Below are positions 12,482-24,554 of a stretch of DNA of 64,000 bases, piece after piece; the first letter of the stretch is position 1; each line of letters begins with the position of its first letter. The position numbers were made by a program, and so were the translations under genes. Under the pieces are notes generated by a model, which saw only the letters and a program-made list of their open reading frames with translations, searched no databases and was not told the DNA's origin. Origin of the DNA: Archivesica marissinica (taxonomy: Eukaryota > Mollusca > Bivalvia > Venerida > Vesicomyidae); assembly GCA_014843695.1 (NCBI GenBank), contig CM026395.1:53716496-53780495 (forward strand). The letters run 5' to 3'.

Positions 12482-12987
12482 TTAAGCCTTAGTCACAACT
12501 GCCCGTACGGGAACTGCCCGTACGGGCTGGTACGGGCAGTGTACGGTGGAAAATATCGGCAAATTTTAAAAAATTGCAAGGAGCAACGTACGTGTTCCGT
12601 ACTTTTTTTCAAGGTCGCAGGCAGCTCGCAAAATCCGCAGACAAGTTTTGGTCTGACCAAAACTTTTCTGCGTCTAGTCCGCGATCGACAGCCTGTGAAC
12701 AGCACGCAGGAAACACGTACTACCTCCGCAAGGGGAGAGCACGACAGGCGTGGGTTGGTGGCACGGCTCAAACCTTCCCGGTTGGGAAAAAAGAGCGCGA
12801 ACTACGTAGGCAGGACGCATGAAGCACGCACATGTGACTCACTCACCCCATGCATGCCTCTTGCGTGACACGTGCGGTACGCACGGATATCCAATCGCAG
12901 GGGGAAACGTGGCACCCACGCTGCACGCACTTCACGCGCAACTTGCAAAGCCCATGCGTTCCACGTGCGTACAAACCGCGGCAGGTA

Positions 12988-12994
12988 TATGAAG
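12988..12994 (+). promoter_or_regulatory. Possible TATA-like element upstream of MADF frame
   Basis: 'tatatga' within 'ggcaggtatatgaaggcc' lies about 107 bp upstream of the ATG at 13095, inside the transposon, a plausible core promoter position. Motif only. Confidence 0.3.
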
Positions 12995-13094
12995 GCCCCG
13001 GAAAACTCACTTTCAATCAGTCGCTCACACTTTCGACGAAGGCATCACTGCAGCACTTTGGAGAATTTTCACTATTTCCTGGATTTAATTCCTA

Positions 13095-13631
13095 ATGCCT
13101 GGCCCAAGGATGAAAGCCAGTTCCAAGGGGGCAGGACGTGAAAAGAAGACCCACAGAAAGGAGACACGGCGTGCAGCTTCACCTGAATATTCTGACACTG
13201 ACGTGCAGGACACTCAGGCAACATCATCTCGCGAGAGAGAAGAGGCAGTGTCCCCTCCAGCAGAGGAGGAAGCAGGAGATAGCGACGCTGGTAGCCCGAG
13301 CACCGTTGCCAGCCTTAACGGAAAGCGGCCCACCACCTCCAGCTACAACTTCCCGGCTGATCTGGAGCAGAGATTTGTAGAATTTTTTGAAGCAAATGAC
13401 TGCTTTTATAATAAGGAATCGGAGTTATTCGCAAACAGTGTTCACAAGAGCAGACTCCTCCGAGACCTGGCGAATGACCCTTCGTTATGCGCGGAGCAAC
13501 ACGTTGAAGTACTTCAGCCAAGAGGTTGCGGTCCATGCGGAGATACGCCATGCCTGCGACTCGCGATCCAGCTCCTGGAACAGGGTCTCGTACTGGCCGA
13601 AGAGTTGCCAGAGTTTGCAACCAGGGCCTGA
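13095..13631 (+). pseudogene. MADF-like protein of Harbinger element, frame broken
   Basis: The 178-residue frame starts MPGPRMKASSKGAGREKKTH, a lysine/arginine-rich and then acidic low-complexity N-terminus, followed at about residues 85-125 by a MADF/SANT-like first helix region (LEQRFVEFFEANDCFYNKES, then LLRDLAND). This matches the layout of the MADF protein at 38937-40669 (basic N-terminus, then VVFEFVESHQELYSK). The remainder of the frame does not look like MADF, whereas a shifted frame at 13508-13678 contains an SMRRYA motif and a serine/arginine/glycine-rich stretch resembling the family's C-terminal half. I read this as a frameshifted copy. In PIF/Harbinger elements the MADF/Myb-like partner binds subterminal DNA and helps import the transposase; no transposase gene is present here. 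An undetected intron is an alternative to decay. Confidence 0.55.
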
Positions 13632-14140
13632 CCCACCAGCGCCTCCTTCTCCCTCTCTCTTCCGCTACCCGGTTGTGACCTAGGATAGCCAATATGGCAT
13701 CCCGACCACCCCACTGTTGTTCTTCCTCCTCCAGCGCAAGGAGGTGTAGAAGACAACGTCTCATTCTACGTGGCAGTGCCATGGTGTGTGATGTGAACTG
13801 TATGTGTACGCGGTGTATGATCTGGACGATCTGGATGACTTGGTCGACGAGGGACACTTTATGTAGAGAGGTGGTAATGGACCGCGGGCCGTACTATCGC
13901 CGCATGGAGAAAGTACGCAATAAGTACGCTCATCTTGCGTCCGTCGTGTGTGTGTTGATAGGGGCCCGTACGTTTCATGAAAACGTGCGACAAACGTGCG
14001 TTTGACTCACGTTTGCCTTGCGTCATTTGCAAGGAGCACGTACAAGTTGCACTTACAACGCACGGCGCACGCTTGAAAGATTTTTCCACTGACCCCTGAC
14101 TGAGGCTTTAATAATCTCAGTCAAATTTTATTCAAACTAG

Positions 14141-14268
14141 GGGCAGGGGGTGACCCACTGGGGTTGATGGCTATACTCACTGGGGGCAGGGGTGACCCAC
14201 CGGGGTTAATGGCTATACACACTGGGAGCAGGCGGTGACCCACCGGGGTTGATGGCTATACTCACTGG
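14141..14268. repeat. Short tandem repeat, three 42-bp units
   Basis: Three copies containing 'ggggtgacccaccggggtt' and 'atggctatactcactgg', starting about 30 bp outside the Harbinger-like element. Confidence 0.9.
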
Positions 14269-14853
14269 CAGCTTGAAAGGGAGGGACCGTGCGGCAATGG
14301 GATTCAAATCTTTCCAAGGACAGACACACAAACAGACACATTTCCGTAGCTCAGCATGAGCATTACCGTATAGTCCCTGCCATAAGTCGAACTTTTTTCT
14401 CATCCAGAAATGTGATGAAAGTATTTTTTAAACTTTATATCTGTTTGTTTGTTATACTTGATTTTTAATATAACAATTTGCTTAAACAATTATTTACATT
14501 ATAAACCATAGAAAAGCTGATCAAACAAACTTCCTAAATCATTTTTGTGCATTTTTGTATGATTTTTACTGGAATAAAGTTTACCAGATATCTCAATTTG
14601 AGCTCAGTTTCATTAAAAAATGAGATAAAAAACCAATGTCCAGAAGTACCCTCAACTTATGCAAGGATCCCAGCGTTTTGAATACAAAATTTGACCATCG
14701 ACTTATGGCCGAGATAGACTTATGGCTGGGTATATACGGTATATATGCAGGCGAGCTCAAAATGATGAGAAGCTGTGAAACATCTTTAAATTTTGTTTTT
14801 TCCCCAGTAAATCCTTATATGCAGCCAAGATCACCCAGTATTATATAACAGTA
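14269..14853. other. Intergenic sequence with dispersed repeat fragments
   Basis: The stretch around 14690-14750 ('cgacttatggccgagataga', then 'tatacggtatat') resembles the 'cgtcttatag'/'acggta' ends of TACCGTA-type elements elsewhere in the window, so it may be a decayed transposon terminus. No gene recognised. Confidence 0.35.
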
Positions 14854-15415
14854 AAGTTAAATCTACTGTGAACGGCCATTGTAAACCAGTATCACATCGC
14901 TGTCAAGTTAGACATGCTGTGAACGGTCATTGTAAACCAGTATTACATCACTGTCAAGTTAAAGTTGCTTTGAATGGCTATTGTGAACAAGTATTACATC
15001 GCTGTCAAGTTAAACCTGCTGTGAATGGCCATTGTAAACCATTATTACATCACTGTCAAGTTAAAGTTGCTTTGAATGGCTATTGTGAACAAGTATTACA
15101 TCGCTGTCAAGTTAAACCTGCTGTGAATGGTCATTGATTGTAAACCATTATTACATCACTGTCAAGTTAAAACCTGCTGTGAATGGCCATTGATTGTAAA
15201 CCATTATTACATAATTATTACATCGCTGTCAAGTTAAACCTGCTGTGAATGGTCATTGATTGTAAGCCAGTATTACATCGCTGTTAAGTTAAACCTGCTG
15301 TGAATGGCCATTGATTGTAAACCTGTAATACACCGCTGTCAAGTTAAACCTGCTATGAATGGCCATTGATTGTAAACCAGTATTACATTGCTGTTAAGTT
15401 AAACCTGCTGTGAAC
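14854..15415. repeat. Tandem array, 51-bp-type unit, block 1
   Basis: About ten copies of a unit containing 'gttaaacctgctgtgaatgg', 'attgtaaaccagtattacat' and 'cgctgtcaa'. The left copies are 51 bp; later copies carry an inserted 'attg' or a partial duplication and are longer. Clearly homologous to the block at 16412-17101, with a stray single unit near 15717-15755. Confidence 0.93.
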
Positions 15416-15434
15416 AGCTACAGTTAAGCATTTA

Positions 15435-15716
15435 TTAACCCTTTCACCACCACATACCTCAAAATAGGCTTACAAAAAGTGTAGATCCAGATGAGCCGGC
15501 TTGTGACGAGTCAGTTCATAATGAGCCGTCTAGTCAGGATCTACACTTTTTGCCATTAATAATACTTTTGTTAAACAAAATTACCCATTTTGATAAATGA
15601 ACTGGTACAGTGTAAGTTTCTTATTAATTTATTGGTCTAAATATATCATGGACCAGTCTATGTCAGTTACTTTGGGTGTTGAAAGTGCTAAAGTTGCTTG
15701 GTGTTGAAAGGGTTAA
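15435..15716. mobile_element. piggyBac-like MITE, family M1
   Basis: Bounded by TTAACCCTTTCACC and TTGAAAGGGTTAA, that is CCC...GGG termini next to TTAA, the piggyBac target. The inside contains 'aaaaagtgtagatccagatg' and its inverted counterpart 'atctacactttttg', so the left half can fold into a hairpin. Related partial copies are at 24925-25021 and 52999-53114. It lies between two blocks of one satellite. Confidence 0.65.
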
Positions 15717-15803
15717 AGTTAAACCTGCCATGAATGGTTATGGTAAACCAGTACACAACCTTAATTCATAACGTCATAATATCTAAGCATAAGATGTTGG
15801 AAA

Positions 15804-15882
15804 ATTATTGTCAACATCTGGTATTATTGTCAACATCTGGTATTATTGTCAACATCTGGTATTATTGTCAACATCTGGTATT
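15804..15882. repeat. Four copies of a 19-bp unit
   Basis: 'tattattgtcaacatctgg' repeated four times with almost no variation, suggesting a very recent small expansion. Confidence 0.9.
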
Positions 15883-15986
15883 AGAGTAACATCCATCATA
15901 ACAGCTTGTAATTTCACTATTTTCCCCACCTTCTTAGTGTTTTCCGCAGCATTTTAGTTTAATTCATACATGTACTGATTTATTTT

Positions 15987-16200
15987 AGCTCAATTGCAAC
16001 GAAAGCTCATAGCTTATGGGCATCACTCTTGAGTCTACTTCCTGGGATTTACCGAAACCCAGTATTAAGCAATGTGGATCAATTTTCCTGCTTAAGGTAT
16101 AATCGGCAGCCCCTGCCTGGATGGGTGCGAACTCACACCGAGATTGTAAAATCGCAATCCTACAAGTCCAACACACCTTGTACAGTTGTGATTGAGAATT
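15987..16200 (-). mobile_element. tRNA-derived SINE, family B, antisense
   Basis: Read on the minus strand from 16200, an A-box-like region ('gtgttggacttgtaggatt') is followed by a B-box-like 'gtgagttcgcaccc' near 16130, then a body ending at 15987 in 'ttgcaattgagct'. The same body occurs at 18371-18555 and, headless, at 4242-4345. Family assignment is by mutual similarity only. Confidence 0.65.
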
Positions 16201-16411
16201 ATTTGTGAACTTCAATAATGTAAACGACATCGCAGGTGCAATGATGTAAGCAGCATCTCAGGTGTTTAACGGTGTATAGTCTACAGTAAAACAAGTAAGT
16301 AGCTTTATACACCAACTGATACTAACTAAACAAGGCTACTTCCACTGAGCAATGCATACTTTGAATGTATAAACGGAGCCGAGTCGTGTGGCATCATGTA
16401 CACGTTTACAA

Positions 16412-17101
16412 AACTCTGTGAATGGCCATGGTAAAACAGTATTACATAGCATTCAAGTTATATCTGCTGTGAATGGCTATGGTAAAACAGCATTACATAG
16501 CATTCAAGTTATATCTGCTGTGAACGGCTATGGTAAAACAGTATTACATAGCATTCAAGTTATATCTGCTGTGAATGGCTATGGTAAAACAGTATTACAT
16601 AGCATTCAAGTTAAATCTGCTGTGAATGGCTATGGTAAAACAGTATTACATAGCATTCAAGTTATATCTGCTGTGAACGGCTATGGTAAAACAGTATTAC
16701 ATATCATTCAAGTTGAATCTGCTGTGAACGGCTATGGTAAAACAGTATTACATAGCATTCAAGTTATATCTGCTGTGAACGGCTATGGTAAAACAGTATT
16801 ACATATCATTCAAGTTGAATCTGCTGTGAACGGCTATGGTAAAACAGTATTACATAGCATTCAAGTTATATCTGCTGTGAACGGCTATGGTAAAACAGTA
16901 TTACATATCATTCAAGTTGAATCTGCTGTGAACGGCTATGGTAAAACAGTATTACATAGCATTCAAGTTATATCTGCTGTGAACGGCTATGGTAAAACAG
17001 TATTACATAGCATTCAAGTTATATCTGCTGTGAACGGCTATGGTAAAACAGTATTACACAGCATTCAAGTTAAATCTGCTGTGAACGGCTATGGTAAAGC
17101 A
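16412..17101. repeat. Tandem array, 51-bp unit, block 2
   Basis: About 14 near-identical 51-bp units containing 'ctgctgtgaacggctatgg' and 'taaaacagtattacatagc'. In the middle, units with 'tagcattcaagttatat' and 'tatcattcaagttgaat' alternate, giving a 102-bp dimeric higher-order period. As 51 is a multiple of three, one plus frame stays open for 238 codons (17-residue cycle VNGYGKTVLHSIQVISA). I regard this as read-through because there is no splice, promoter or unique coding context. Confidence 0.95.
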
Positions 17102-17106
17102 TAAAA

Positions 17107-17265
17107 AATGTATATGTGGGTAGGAAACCGGAGTACTCATAGAAATCTCACCTGTCCGATCTAGCGACCACCATACCATCTAACATACTTCCCGGTCAGA
17201 GGATCGAACCCGGGTACCATTGGTGAGAAGCAAGTGTGCCAACAACTGCGCTAATCGGACAGCTA
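17107..17265 (-). mobile_element. tRNA-derived SINE head, family C
   Basis: On the minus strand from about 17262 the sequence reads like a tRNA: 'gattagcgcagttgttgg' (A box), 'cttgcttctcacca' (anticodon arm) and 'cccgggttcgatcctc' (good B box). It continues into 'actccggtttcctaccca'. It is too imperfect in acceptor pairing to call a functional tRNA gene and lacks a plus-strand tRNA terminator context. Confidence 0.6.
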
Positions 17266-17485
17266 TGGCAAAAACAGTATTACATCAAGGTTATGCTTAA
17301 ATGGGTGTAGCTACAAACTGCAGCGACAGGTCATCAGAAAATGAAACCACCATAAGTACTGCTACTAAATGTCTGCTGCTAGACAAGGCTTGAATTATTA
17401 AACATTTTTCTCACATACACTTGTACTGCAGTGAGACAGACCCCAATAAATCACCAGCCATGGGTTTTATTTGGAAGCTCATCTA

Positions 17486-17948
17486 GGTTTAGATTGTCAG
17501 GAGTATGTTGTTCAACATTAAACCGGTTTAGACTGTCATAGTATGTTGTTCAACATTAAACCGGTTTAGATTGTCATAGTATGTTGTTCAACATTAAACC
17601 GATTTAGATTGTCAGGAGTATGTTGTGCAACATTAAACTGGTTTAGACTGTCATAGTATGTTGTTCAACATTAAACCGGTTTAGACTGTCATAGTATGTT
17701 GTTCAACATTAAACCAGTTTAGATTGTCATAGTATGTTGTTCAACATTAAACCAGTTTAGATTGTCAGGAGTATGTTGTGCAACATTAAACCGGTTTAGA
17801 CTGTCATAGTATGTTGTTCAACATTAAACCGGTTTAGACTGTCATAGTATGTTGTTCAACATTAAACCGGTTTAGATTGTCAGGAGTATGTTGTTCAATA
17901 TTAAACCAGTTTAGATTGTCAGGAGTATGTTGTGCAACATTAAACCGG
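17486..17948. repeat. Minisatellite, 38/39-bp unit
   Basis: About 12 copies containing 'agtatgttgttcaacattaa' and 'accggtttaga'. Two length variants ('gtcatagtatg' and 'gtcaggagtatg') are interleaved. Each unit contains the near-palindromes 'gttgttcaac' and 'aaccggtt'. Confidence 0.94.
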
Positions 17949-18370
17949 AAACGGTAAAGCAGGGTTTCCTTCCATAAAGCCTACGACAAAATCGGCGCCG
18001 AAATGTGTGCAAAAAAACTGTTTCCATGAAGCCGAAACCCCAACGCGGCTTTCGGGACGGTGCTTACTACTCGTGCATTCTTCGTTAATTTGTAATTTCT
18101 TTCCAAATATATTTCTGGAGGGAATAGTCTTTATATTCCAACACCAAGATGTCATACAGACATGGATGACCCTTGATTAGCTCTATGAGCTTTCAATTTT
18201 GACAGTCGATAGTCACTATTGTTGTTGTTGTCGTTGTTGTATATCGTTATTATATCGCTATTCACTTTTGTATTTGGTTATGACATCTTCTATGTATGCG
18301 ATTAGTTTGTTGCTACAATTGTAATGTCGTGGTCATATTAATTTTGTAAACATAGTTATTTAAAAAAATT
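17949..18370. other. Intergenic sequence, no gene seen
   Basis: Contains a short (TTG)n-like run near 18220. A 71-codon minus frame (17940-18155) has no recognisable domain. Confidence 0.45.
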
Positions 18371-18555
18371 ATTTGAGCTCGATTGCGAAACAAGTTCTTA
18401 TAACTTATATTAATCACTCTCGAGACCTCATTCCTGATGGAATCCATCGCAACGAAGGAGAGAGAACCTCATATGGAATTTAAATGCCTTGCCTTAAGGG
18501 CACAATCGTAACAGCTCCAGCGGGGCTCGAACTCCGGGCCTTTCGCCCATAGGTA
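18371..18555 (-). mobile_element. tRNA-derived SINE, family B, antisense
   Basis: Begins 'attgagctcgattgcgaaac' and ends, on the minus strand head, with the B-box-like 'ggagttcgagcccc' near 18520-18535. Body matches the copy at 15987-16200. Confidence 0.6.
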
Positions 18556-18921
18556 TATATTTATGCCGAAAATGCCAATAAATAAAGAATAAAGTTGTGT
18601 GACCCGGAAATGGAGGAAATGAGTCATTTTTCTATCTAGGACACCTCACTATGTCATTTTGGCGTCGACACACGGAATAAAGAACTTGTTAGGGGGACAG
18701 GGAACAAACAACCCCTAGAAACAATATGCAGTTATTATATATATAATTGTTGACGCCGCCACTGCCCCCGGCCCTGCCATCGCAGTTCCTGGAAAGGTTA
18801 GTCTCGCTTACCACTAAGGTGGGCGAGAAAATGGCCAATTTTAAATGTCAGTTACTTGGTGTTGGATGGGTCAAAAGGATTCATAATTTTGTATTATTTT
18901 GTTCGGCAATGAAGAGGAATA
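18556..18921. other. Intergenic sequence, no feature seen
   Basis: Unique sequence; the frame 18747-19256 plus begins here and runs into the 36-bp array, so its apparent length is an artefact. Confidence 0.5.
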
Positions 18922-19580
18922 CAAAGCGTTCCAAATATACAGAGGTACCGGTATACGTTTTTACAGAGCGTTCCAAATATACAGAGGTATACGTTTTTAC
19001 AGAGCGTTCCAAATATACAGGGGTATACGTTTTTACAGAGCGTTCCAAATATACAGATGTATACGTTTTTACAGAGCGTTCCAAATATACAGAGGTATAC
19101 GTTTTTACAGAGCGTTCCAAATATACAGAGGTATACATTTTTACAGAGCGTTCCAAATATACAGAGGTATACGTTTTTACAGAGTGTTCCAAATATACAG
19201 AGGTACCGGTATACGTTTTACAGAGCGTTCCAAATATACAGAGGTATACGTTTTAACAGAGCGTTCTAAATATACAGAGGTATACGTTTTTACAGAGCGT
19301 TCCAAATATACAGATGTATACGTTTTTACAGTGTTCCAAATATACAGAGGTATACGTTTTTACAGAGCGTTCCAAATATACAGAGGTATACGTTTTTACA
19401 GAGCGTTCAAAATATACAGAGGTATACGTTTTACAGAGCGTTCTAAATATACAGAGGAATAGGTTTTTACAGAGCGTTCCAAATATACAAAGGTATACGT
19501 TTTTACAGAGCGTTCCAAATATACAGAGGTATACGTTTTTACAGAGCGTTCCAAATATACAGATGTATACGTTTTTACAG
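18922..19580. repeat. Minisatellite, 36-bp unit
   Basis: About 18 units containing 'acagagcgttccaaatatac' and 'agaggtatacgttttt'. A multiple of three, so each frame reads a 12-residue cycle (for example FTERSKYTEVYV), and indels in a few units move between frames. Frames on both strands are read-through. Confidence 0.96.
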
Positions 19581-19840
19581 AGATTGACAGTGTTACTTGT
19601 TCTAAGAGTTCCAAGTTGGTAATATCTTATAGAATATACAAGAACAATTCAGCAATAGTTTGCTATTTCCCATGAACCTCCAGGTATTCCAAGTACTTGT
19701 ATCAAAATCAATAACCTCCAGTCAGTGTACAACAACAGTACATTCCATACATTTCTAAATGCTATTTTGATGCTAAGTAGTGTCTGACATTCCAAATTCT
19801 CTATCAACATTTTTTCTCCTACGGCCAATGCACGGCCAAT

Positions 19841-19883
19841 GCGCGCGCGCGCACGCACACGCACACGCACACACACACACACG
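19841..19883. repeat. Alternating (GC)n/(CA)n microsatellite
   Basis: Uninterrupted purine-pyrimidine alternation of about 43 bp passing from GC steps to CA steps. Such tracts can adopt Z-DNA, which is known chemistry; whether this one does is inference. Confidence 0.9.
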
Positions 19884-19955
19884 CCACATTCCCATATACT
19901 AGGCACATAGCTACTATAAGGCCCTGAAGACCCGGTCCAGCAGATTGTCCCAGAA

Positions 19956-20400
19956 ACAAGAGGGCCATCGCTCATCTGACTCCATTCTTTACCCTGGGGT
20001 TACCATTTTAACAACTTTGAAAGAGCATTTTCATCGATCATTCCTACCAAATGTTGCCAACATGCGACTGGTGGTTTGTGAGAAGATGTTTGAAGATTTT
20101 TTGTTGCTTAAAGATGCTGGGCATCTTTTATTCGCGACAACCTGGATTTGAACAAATCTGAAAAGGCTTCACCCATGGACCATCATCTGATTTTAACAAG
20201 AATTGCATCAGAGCGATCGCCTTGTCGATAACTTTGATTGGATATATGGCATAAGCATATTCGCTCAAAAATAAAATTTGACTCTTACTTGAGCCCCGCC
20301 CTGGCTACGCCCATTTTTGATCCCGGGTCACCATTTGAACAGTATTAAAAGAATATTGTACATCGATCATTCCTACAAGATCGTCAAATGTCCACAGACA
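19956..20400. mobile_element. Dispersed repeat D, copy 1
   Basis: Shares with 51716-52110 the ordered motifs 'acaagagggcca', 'aacaactttgaaagagca', 'cctaccaaatgttgc', 'cttttattcgcgacaacct', 'cacccatggaccat', 'ccttgtcgata' and 'tcattcctac'. No intact reading frame; class unknown. The opening motif is, from memory, widespread in bivalve genomes. Confidence 0.7.
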
Positions 20401-20755
20401 GACACATGTTACCAATAGCAGGGTATGCCCCCAGGCCCCTCTAGCAAACTGCATCCTTTGGTGTGCAATCTATTAGTAGGGGTACAAATTTAAAATCGTT
20501 AGCTACACACCTGCATATACTAGAGCTAATTCCATACAATTTAACAGGAATGTTTTTTTAATTTGAGGTATATTTATTCTATTTACTAATTATTGACCTT
20601 GAAAATGCTCAAGGTCATGGTAAAAAATGTGTATGTCATTGTGCACAACTATCATTTAACGATTTACTCCATAGAAGAACACCATTACTGATTCCAGACA
20701 CATTTGACGAGCAAACATATTTAAAGAACGAGAAAACTACATCGTACAAATACAT

Positions 20756-20930
20756 AAATTTGTTTGTTTTTGGAGCTTAACGTCGTACAAACAGCTTAGT
20801 TCATATGGCGACATTCCAGCTATTATTGGTGGAGGAAGATACTGGGTGCCCCTCCGAGCAGTATTTCTGGCGCGGGGGAGGGGGCACCTGGGTATAACAG
20901 GCAATATAGCAAACAAGCCGGATAGCTTCC
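20756..20930. mobile_element. Possible dispersed mollusc-type repeat fragment
   Basis: 'ggagcttaacgtcgtac' followed by 'catatggcgac' and then 'ggtggaggaagatactggg' is a pattern I associate with a conserved dispersed repeat in molluscs. There is no second copy in this window to confirm it. The minus frame 20737-21021 has no domain. Confidence 0.35.
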
Positions 20931-21039
20931 ACACATGAAATAATGCGAGATTCCCCAGTGGGATTAGGTGAGAGATAAGTGATTTCAAGTGATCGACCTT
21001 AAGCACTGATGAAGCTGACATGCTTTGTTAGAAACATGG

Positions 21040-21235
21040 CAGTAAATCAGCAAAACTTCATCGTTACAATCGGTGTTACAATATGCAAATCTTAGACATC
21101 ATACCGATGCTTCCTGCCAAATTTGGTAAAAATCTATCTAGGGGTTTCTTAGATGAGGTGTGGACAAGTTTTGTGTCAAAAGAATGTCCATAAATCCACT
21201 AAGATCATACAAGTAATAGGATTACAATATGTACA
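21040..21235. mobile_element. Dispersed repeat E, left part
   Basis: Motifs 'ggtgttacaatatgc', 'cttcctgccaaatttggta' and 'gatgaggtgtggacaag' recur in the same order at 23655-23850 and partly at 24555-24655. The 19-bp array begins at its right edge. Confidence 0.65.
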
Positions 21236-23662
21236 ACTACATGATAATAGACATACTACATGATTATAGACATACTACATTATTATAGACATACTACATG
21301 ATATAGACATACTATATACATACTACATGATTATAGACATACTACATGATTATAGACATGATTATAGACATACTACATGATTATAGACATACTACATGAT
21401 TATAGACATACTACATGATTATAGACATACTATAGACATACTACATGATTATAGACATACTACATGATTATAGACATACTATAGACATACTACATGATTA
21501 TAGACATACTATAGACATACTACATTATTATAGACATACTACATGATTATAGACATACTACATGATTATAGACATACTATAGACATACTACATGATTATA
21601 GACATACTACATGATTATAGACATACTATAGACATACTACATGATTATAGACATACTATAGACATACTACATTATTATAGACATACTACATGATTATAGA
21701 CATACTACATGATTATAGACATACTATAGACATACTACATGATTATAGACATACTACATGATTATAGACATACTATAGACATACTACATGATTATAGACA
21801 TACTATAGACATACTACATTATTATAGACATACTACATGATTATAGACATACTACATGATTATAGACATACTATAGACATACTACATGATTATAGACATA
21901 CTACATGATTATAGACATACTATAGACATACTACATGATTATAGACATACTACTGATTATAGACATACTACATGATTATAGACATACTATAGACATACTA
22001 CATGATTATAGACATACTACATGATTATAGACATACTATATACATACTACATGATTATAGACATACTACATGATTATAGACATACTATAGACATACTACA
22101 TGATTATAGACATACTAAGACATACTACATGATTATAGACATACTATATACATACATGATTATAGACATACTATAGACATACTACATGAGTATAGACATA
22201 CTATAGACATACTACATGATTATAGACATACATGATAGACATACTACATGATTATAGACATACTATATACATACTACATGATTATAGACATACTAATGAT
22301 TATAGACATACTATAGACATACTACATGATTATAGACATACTACATGATTATAGACATACTACATGATTATAGACATACTACATGATATATGACATACTA
22401 CATGATTATAGACATACTAATGATTATAGACATACTATAGACATACTACATGATTATAGACATACTACATGATTATAGACATACTATAGACATACTACAT
22501 GAGTATAGACATACTATATACATACTACATGATTATAGACATACTAATGATTATAGACATACTATAGACATACTACATGATTATAGACATACTACATGAT
22601 TATAGACATACTATATACATACTACATGATTATAGACATACTATAGACATACTACATGATTATAGACATACTACATGATTATAGACATACTATAGACATA
22701 CTACATGAGTATAGACATACTATATACATACTACATGATTATAGACATACTACATGATTATAGACATACTATATACATACTACATGATTATAGACATACT
22801 ACATGATTATAGACATACTACATGATTATAGACATACTATAGACATACTACATGATTATAGACATACTATAGACATACTACATGATTATAGACATACTAT
22901 ATACATACTACATGATTATAGACATACTATAGACATACTACATGATTATAGACATACTATATACATACTACATGATTATAGACATACTATATACATACTA
23001 CATGATTATAGACATACTATATACATACTACATGATTATAGACATACTAATGATTATAGACATACTACATGATTATAGACATACTATAGACATACTACAT
23101 GATTATAGACATACTACATTATTATAGACATACTACATGATTATAGACATACTACATGATTATAGACATACTACATGATTATAGACATACTATAGACATA
23201 CTACATGATTATAGACATACTACATGATTATAGACATACTACATGATTATAGACATACTATAGACATACTACATGATTATAGACATACTACATGATTATA
23301 GACATACTAATGATTATAGACATACTATATACATACTACATGATTATAGACATACTACATGATTATAGACATACTATAGACATACTACATGATATAGACA
23401 TACTATAGACATACTACATGATTATAGACATACTACATGATTATAGACATACTATATACATACTACATGATTATAGACATACTACATGATTATAGACATA
23501 CTACATGATTATAGACATACTATAGACATACTACATGATTATAGACATACTACATGATTATAGACATACTATAGACATACTACATGATTATAGACATACT
23601 ATATACATACTACATGATTATAGACATACTACATGATTATAGACATACTACATGATTATAGA
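21236..23662. repeat. Minisatellite, 19-bp unit with 11-bp half units
   Basis: 2.4 kb built from 'acatactacatgattatag' and the shorter 'acatactatag' or 'acatactatat', in irregular mixtures that give 19- and 30-bp sub-periods. Very AT-rich. Embedded in dispersed repeat E: 'gatgaggtgtggacaag' lies just to its left and again immediately to its right. Open frames at 22803-23127 are read-through. Confidence 0.96.
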
Positions 23663-23851
23663 TGAGGTGTGGACAAGCTTTGTGTCATGTTCAAATAGCC
23701 GTAAATCCGAATCGTCCAACCGGAACGGGGGTTACAATATGCACAGCTAGACACCATACCAATCCTTCCTGGCAGGTTTGGTGAAAATCCAATAAGAGGT
23801 TTTGAAGATTAAGCGCAGACAAGCTTTGCTTATTCAAGTGGCTGTAAATCC
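23663..23851. mobile_element. Dispersed repeat E, middle part
   Basis: 'gatgaggtgtggacaagc', 'gggggttacaatatgc', 'cttcctggcaggtttggtg' and 'gcgcagacaagctttg' in the same order as the copy at 21040. It leads directly into the 28-bp array through 'gctgtaaatccgcaa'. Confidence 0.65.
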
Positions 23852-24554
23852 GCAATATTTCATCCAACCTGCGGAACGGGCAATATTTCATCCAACCTAC
23901 GGAACGGGCAATATTTCATCCAACCTGCGGAACGGGCCATATTTCATCCAACCTGCAGAATGGGCAATATTTCATCCAACCTGCGGAACGGGCAATATTT
24001 CATCCAACCTGCAGAATGGGCAATATTTCATCCAACTAGCTGAACGGGCAATATTTCATCCAACCTACGGAAGGGGCAATATTTCATCCAACCTACGGAA
24101 CGGGCCATATTTCATCCAACCTGCGGAACGGGCAATATTTCATCCAACCTGCGGAACGGGCAATATTTCATCCAACCTGCGGAACGGGCCATATTTCATC
24201 CAACCAGCTGAACGGGCAATATTTCATCCAACCTGCGGAACGGGCAATATTTCATCCACCCAGCTGAACGGGCAATATTTCATCCAACCCTGCGGAACGG
24301 GCAATATTTCATCCAACCTGCGGAACGAGACATATTTCATCCAACCTGCGGAACGGGCAATATTTCATCCAACCTGCGGAACGGGCAATATTTCATCCAA
24401 CCTGCGGAACGGGCAATATTTCATCCAACCTGCGGAACGAGACATATTTCATCCAACCTGCGGAACGGGAAATATTTCATCCAACCTGCGGAACGGGCAA
24501 TATTTCATCCAACCTGCGGAACGAGACATATTTCATCCAACCTGCGGAATGGGG
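23852..24554. repeat. Minisatellite, 28-bp unit
   Basis: About 25 copies containing 'atatttcatccaacctgcgg' and 'aacgggca'; variants 'gagacat', 'agctgaacg' and 'cagaatg' are scattered. The 268-codon plus frame 23802-24608 is read-through, with three frames fused into one 28-residue cycle. Confidence 0.95.

Larger units (their letters stand above)
12485..14107 (+). mobile_element. PIF/Harbinger-like element, non-autonomous, 1.6 kb
   Basis: Terminal inverted repeats AGCCTTAGTCA (left) and AGCCTCAGTCA (right, reverse complement) are flanked on both sides by TTA (12482-12484 and 14108-14110). A 3-bp TWA-type duplication is the hallmark of PIF/Harbinger. The left subterminal region holds repeated palindromes 'cccgtacggg'. 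The interior is GC-richer than its flanks and carries a MADF-like frame but no transposase, so it would need a transposase in trans. TIR and TSD are seen directly; the class assignment follows from family knowledge. Confidence 0.8.

Noticed and set aside
17107..17265. Functional tRNA gene on the minus strand
   Set aside because: A and B boxes are good, but acceptor-stem pairing is poor and the sequence continues into a SINE-like body.
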